Of a stretch of 10,593 bases of DNA, positions 8,691 to 10,593 are shown in pieces. Origin of the DNA: JAGUXG01 sp043798435. GTDB lineage: Bacteria > UBA9089 > UBA9088 > JAGUXG01. The stretch is from positions 1 to 10,593 of the forward strand of contig JAZDOR010000076.1 in the NCBI GenBank assembly GCA_043798435.1, read 5' to 3'. Made by a program: the position numbers and the translations under genes. Position 1 is the first letter of the stretch; each line of letters opens with the position of its first letter. The notes beneath the pieces are model-generated. The model had not been told where the DNA came from, did no database searches, and saw only the letters and a program-made list of their open reading frames with translations.

Positions 8691-8852
8691 GTAAGCGTTC
8701 AGGTAGTGTAAGCAAAGGAGATATGGAGATTATGGAGATAAGGGGATAAAATTTTGAATTAAAAATTAAGAATTAAAAATGAATAATCTCCATATCCCCA
8801 TTATCTCCTTATCCCCCTTCTTACACTTTTGATGTATAGCCTGAACAGTTAC
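8691..8852. mobile_element. 162-bp MITE-like foldback element with IS66-type ends
   Basis: The element begins GTAAGCGTTCAGG and ends CCTGAACAGTTAC. These 13-bp terminal inverted repeats match at 11 of 13 positions. It is flanked by a perfect 8-bp direct repeat, AAGAATAG (8683-8690 and 8853-8860). Inside, a second inverted pair AGTGTAAG/CTTACACT (8705-8712, 8820-8827) leads into long imperfect arms rich in GGAGATA/TATCTCC, around an A/T-rich centre near 8750-8785. It has no coding capacity. IS66-family elements are known for ends that start GTAA(GCG) and for 8-bp target duplications, so it was probably mobilised by an IS66-type transposase encoded elsewhere. Removing it with one repeat copy restores the colinear alignment of the host relic. 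That confirms the insertion boundaries independently. Confidence 0.88.
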
Positions 8853-8860
8853 AAGAATAG
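8853..8860. repeat. Right target-site duplication of the MITE
   Basis: AAGAATAG, the second copy of the 8-bp duplication. It continues directly into the relic's codons for Ala-Leu-Phe, as expected if this is the original target sequence. Confidence 0.85.
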
Positions 8861-8983
8861 AGCCTTGTTCTAAGACATAACAAATGATTCTGGACAGAAG
8901 GTAGCAAATAGGGTTATACTTCTATCAAATTGAATGCAGGAAACTTTTCTGCAACAAAGGCTATGGTGGTGAGATGAAAATAT

Positions 8984-9012
8984 TTGACAAGTAGATTTGA
9001 AGTAGATAAAAT
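8984..9012 (+). promoter_or_regulatory. Sigma70-type promoter of the KaiC-like gene
   Basis: A perfect -35 box TTGACA (8984-8989) is followed after exactly 17 bases by TAAAAT (9007-9012, five of six matches to TATAAT). Transcription would start near 9019, leaving a leader of about 50 bases before the ATG at 9069. The -35 box begins 7 bases after the stop codon of the sorting-domain relic. No operator-like repeat is obvious around it. Confidence 0.72.
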
Positions 9013-9068
9013 AATACAAAAAATGAAACTTATAGAACATAGAACCTAATAATAACAGGAGGTAAAGA

Positions 9069-10472
9069 ATGAAGAAAGCAAGATTACCGATAATTCCAAC
9101 AGGGCTGCAGGGTTTGGACAATGTTATTTTGGAGGGTGGATTACCACAATACTCTCTTAATATTGTCTGTGGGCCACCAGGCTCAGGTAAGACCATTTTC
9201 TGCTATCAGATGCTCTTTTCTAATGTAGGTAATCAGAATAAGGCTGTCTGTTTCTCTACCATCTCTGAGCCGCCAATCAAGACACTAAGATACCTTCAGC
9301 AGTTCAGCTTCTTTGAACCAGAGAAGTTTAAGGAGCATATTAAGCTTAGGGATTTAAGCACAGCCCTTAAAGATGTGCAGGAAGGAAAGGGGATAGAGGT
9401 GGTCATTAACTTTATCAGAGAGGAGATAGAGAAAGAACAGGCATCCTTTGTGCTGATTGACTCCTTTAAGGCTATAAGCTCAATCATTGGTGGTCAGGAT
9501 GCTATGCGTCGGCTTATCTATGGCCTGGCTGCAGAGCTTTCTGTCCTTCAATGCACAGCCTTTTTAATAGGAGAGTATACAGAGAATGAGGCACTTATTG
9601 ACCCTGTCTTTAACATTGCTGATGGCATAATTGTTCTCTCCTCTGATAGAAAGGGATACTTACGAAGGAATTATATTGAGGTTCTGAAGATGCGTGGCAC
9701 AGACTATTTTGCCGGAAGACACAGGTTTCTTATAGACTCATCCGGGGTAAATGTCTATCCGAGGTTAAGGCCTATGGAGGTTCCTATTCCTCCTGAAGCC
9801 TGCGAGAGAAAGAGGATAAAGACAGGCATTTCCGGGCTTGACAAGATGACGCAGGGGGGTCTATATCTTGGCTCTGCCACCCTGCTTGCTGGCCAGTCTG
9901 GCACTGGAAAGACCATTTTCTCTCTCAAGTTTTTGGATGAAGGGGCAAGGCTGAACCAGAAGGGTCTCTATGTCTCTTTTGAAGAAACACCTCCCAATCT
10001 CTTCTCTCTGGCTAAAACCACAGGGGTTGAGCTTGATAGGTTGATTAGAGAAGAAAGGGTTATCTTGCGCCACTTCTCGCCTGTAGAGCTTTCTGTAGAT
10101 AAGTTTCATTATCAGCTAATCTCTCTTATCAAGGAGAATAAGGTAGAGAGGGTGGTGATTGACTCCATATCAGACATCTCTATAACCATTGCTGACCCGG
10201 TAAACCTGAGGAACTACCTCCTCTCTTTAGTTACCCAGCTCTCAGAGCTCGGGGTAACATTGCTCCTTGCATCTGAGATACCAGAAGAGAGGTTTGGTAT
10301 AACGCAGACCCAGCTTTCAGTGGTGATTGATGCCATTATCACCCTGAGGTATAAAGAAGCCGATGAGATGATTAAGAGGGTAATCTCTGTTATCAAGATG
10401 CGTGGCTCAAACCACGATAAGAGAATCCGAGAGTATGAGATAACTGATAATGGGCTGGTGATAAAAGAATAA
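9069..10472 (+). CDS. KaiC-like double RecA-domain ATPase
   Basis: The 467-residue protein has two KaiC/RadA-type ATPase domains. Domain 1 (about 5-235) has Walker A GPPGSGKT (35-42) and Walker B FVLIDS (127-132). Domain 2 (about 248-467) has Walker A GQSGTGKT (275-282), the paired glutamates E305-E306 in YVSFEETP, and Walker B RVVIDS (361-366). Each domain opens with TG(L/I)xGLD and carries a KMRG motif (207-210, 443-446); the second continues SNHDKRIREYEI, very like cyanobacterial KaiC. In domain 1 the glutamate pair is S66-E67. The KaiC dual phosphosite (S431-T432 of Synechococcus) appears to align with S417-V418. The protein is somewhat shorter than cyanobacterial KaiC (about 519 aa) and lacks its C-terminal tail. 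AGGAGG at 9057-9062, six bases before the ATG, supports the start. It is probably a regulatory ATPase, perhaps in signalling. No kaiA/kaiB is visible, so a clock role is unsupported. Confidence 0.93.
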   Translation: MKKARLPIIPTGLQGLDNVILEGGLPQYSLNIVCGPPGSGKTIFCYQMLFSNVGNQNKAVCFSTISEPPIKTLRYLQQFSFFEPEKFKEHIKLRDLSTALKDVQEGKGIEVVINFIREEIEKEQASFVLIDSFKAISSIIGGQDAMRRLIYGLAAELSVLQCTAFLIGEYTENEALIDPVFNIADGIIVLSSDRKGYLRRNYIEVLKMRGTDYFAGRHRFLIDSSGVNVYPRLRPMEVPIPPEACERKRIKTGISGLDKMTQGGLYLGSATLLAGQSGTGKTIFSLKFLDEGARLNQKGLYVSFEETPPNLFSLAKTTGVELDRLIREERVILRHFSPVELSVDKFHYQLISLIKENKVERVVIDSISDISITIADPVNLRNYLLSLVTQLSELGVTLLLASEIPEERFGITQTQLSVVIDAIITLRYKEADEMIKRVISVIKMRGSNHDKRIREYEITDNGLVIKE

Positions 10473-10474
10473 AT

Positions 10475-10570
10475 AAGAATTCAGAATTCAGGAGTCAGGA
10501 GTCAGAATGAAAGAACCTGCATCTATTCTTAATTCTTAATTCTGTATTCTGTATTCTGTATTCTGTATTC
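10475..10570 (+). terminator. Convergent heptamer arrays forming an imperfect hairpin after the KaiC-like gene; possible terminator
   Basis: Three bases after the stop codon, five 7-bp units run on the + strand (10475-10509: AAGAATT, CAGAATT, CAGGAGT twice, CAGAATG). After a 15-base gap, six units run in the opposite sense (10525-10566: ATTCTTA twice, ATTCTGT four times). The two arrays are imperfectly complementary, with wobble pairs where GGAG faces ATTC. They could fold into a stem of about 35 pairs, followed by TTTTT (10566-10570). A terminator role is inferred from position and the T-run. The regular 7-bp period suggests that the array arose by slippage. Confidence 0.5.
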
Positions 10571-10593
10571 TGTTTTTATGATGGGTTGGTGAT

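Larger units (their letters stand above)
8607..8977 (+). pseudogene. Decayed duplicate of the sorting-domain 3' end, interrupted by a MITE
   Basis: The DNA aligns colinearly with 8287-8478, the last 63 codons plus stop of the giant gene. Codons at 8607-8666 read Y-N-T-L...V-R-T-I-K-T-G-P-R-K-A against Y-N-I-L...V-K-T-I-E-A-G-P-R-K-A. After the inserted element, 8853 onward reads KNRALF, a TAA (8871-8873) where the intact gene has Trp, then DITNDSGQKVAN. An extra A (8910) is followed by GLYF, an extra T (8923), then IKLNAGNFSATKAMVVR and TGA (8975-8977). A further single-base shift lies near 8682. One stop, at least three frameshifts and one insertion make it non-coding. Similarity may reach further upstream, toward 8560, but I could not align it convincingly. 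It may be a local duplication of the giant gene's end or the tail of a lost paralogue. Confidence 0.85.

Noticed and set aside
8491..8715. Minus-strand 74-codon ORF in the intergenic region
   Set aside because: It is antisense to the sorting-domain relic and runs into the MITE, so it is an accidental open frame.
8870..9196. Minus-strand 108-codon ORF across the promoter
   Set aside because: It covers the relic's tail, the promoter and the start of the KaiC-like gene in antisense; no family features and no ribosome binding site.
10475..10566. CRISPR-like array
   Set aside because: Units are 7 bp, contiguous and without spacers, so this is a short tandem repeat, not CRISPR.
10578..10593. Possible start of another gene at the right edge
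   Set aside because: ATG codons occur near 10578-10584, but there is no ribosome binding site and too few codons to judge.

Overview
The window looks like chromosomal DNA from a bacterium, probably an uncultivated candidate-phylum lineage of the Omnitrophota/Desantisbacteria kind. This placement is an inference from style and is weak. It rests on strong AGGAGG ribosome binding sites, a sigma70-type promoter, a giant exported protein built from CARDB, PKD and alpha/alpha-toroid domains with a FlgD/type-A-sorting-like C-terminus, a pseudopilin-like neighbour and a KaiC-family ATPase. No rRNA, tRNA or marker gene is present to fix the taxonomy.

Layout, all on the + strand: (1) positions 2-262 hold the 3' end of a gene that runs off the left edge, probably a pseudopilin. 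(2) Fourteen bases later starts one huge gene (277-8478, 2733 aa) encoding a secreted modular surface protein: signal peptide, toroid, seven CARDB domains, PKD, second toroid, three PKD domains, two Ig-like segments, a pilus-type/beta-helix-like domain, three carboxypeptidase-regulatory-like domains and a C-terminal sorting-type domain. (3) The 590-base gap 8479-9068 is not empty. It holds a decayed second copy of the C-terminal sorting-domain coding sequence (8607-8977), and this relic is itself split by a 162-bp foldback element (8691-8852) with 13-bp terminal inverted repeats and a perfect 8-bp target duplication. The element ends (GTAAGCG...) and the 8-bp duplication point to IS66-type mobilisation. 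(4) A near-consensus promoter (8984-9012), starting 7 bases beyond the relic's stop codon, drives a double-domain KaiC-like ATPase (9069-10472). (5) Two convergent arrays of 7-bp repeats (10475-10566) follow the ATPase gene and may fold into its terminator.

The first two genes are probably co-transcribed and concern the cell surface or export. The KaiC-like gene has its own promoter and looks like a separate regulatory unit. No kaiA, kaiB or histidine kinase gene is visible in the window. The most unusual features are the nested decay of the intergenic region (sorting-domain relic interrupted by a MITE) and the two-toroid architecture of the giant protein.
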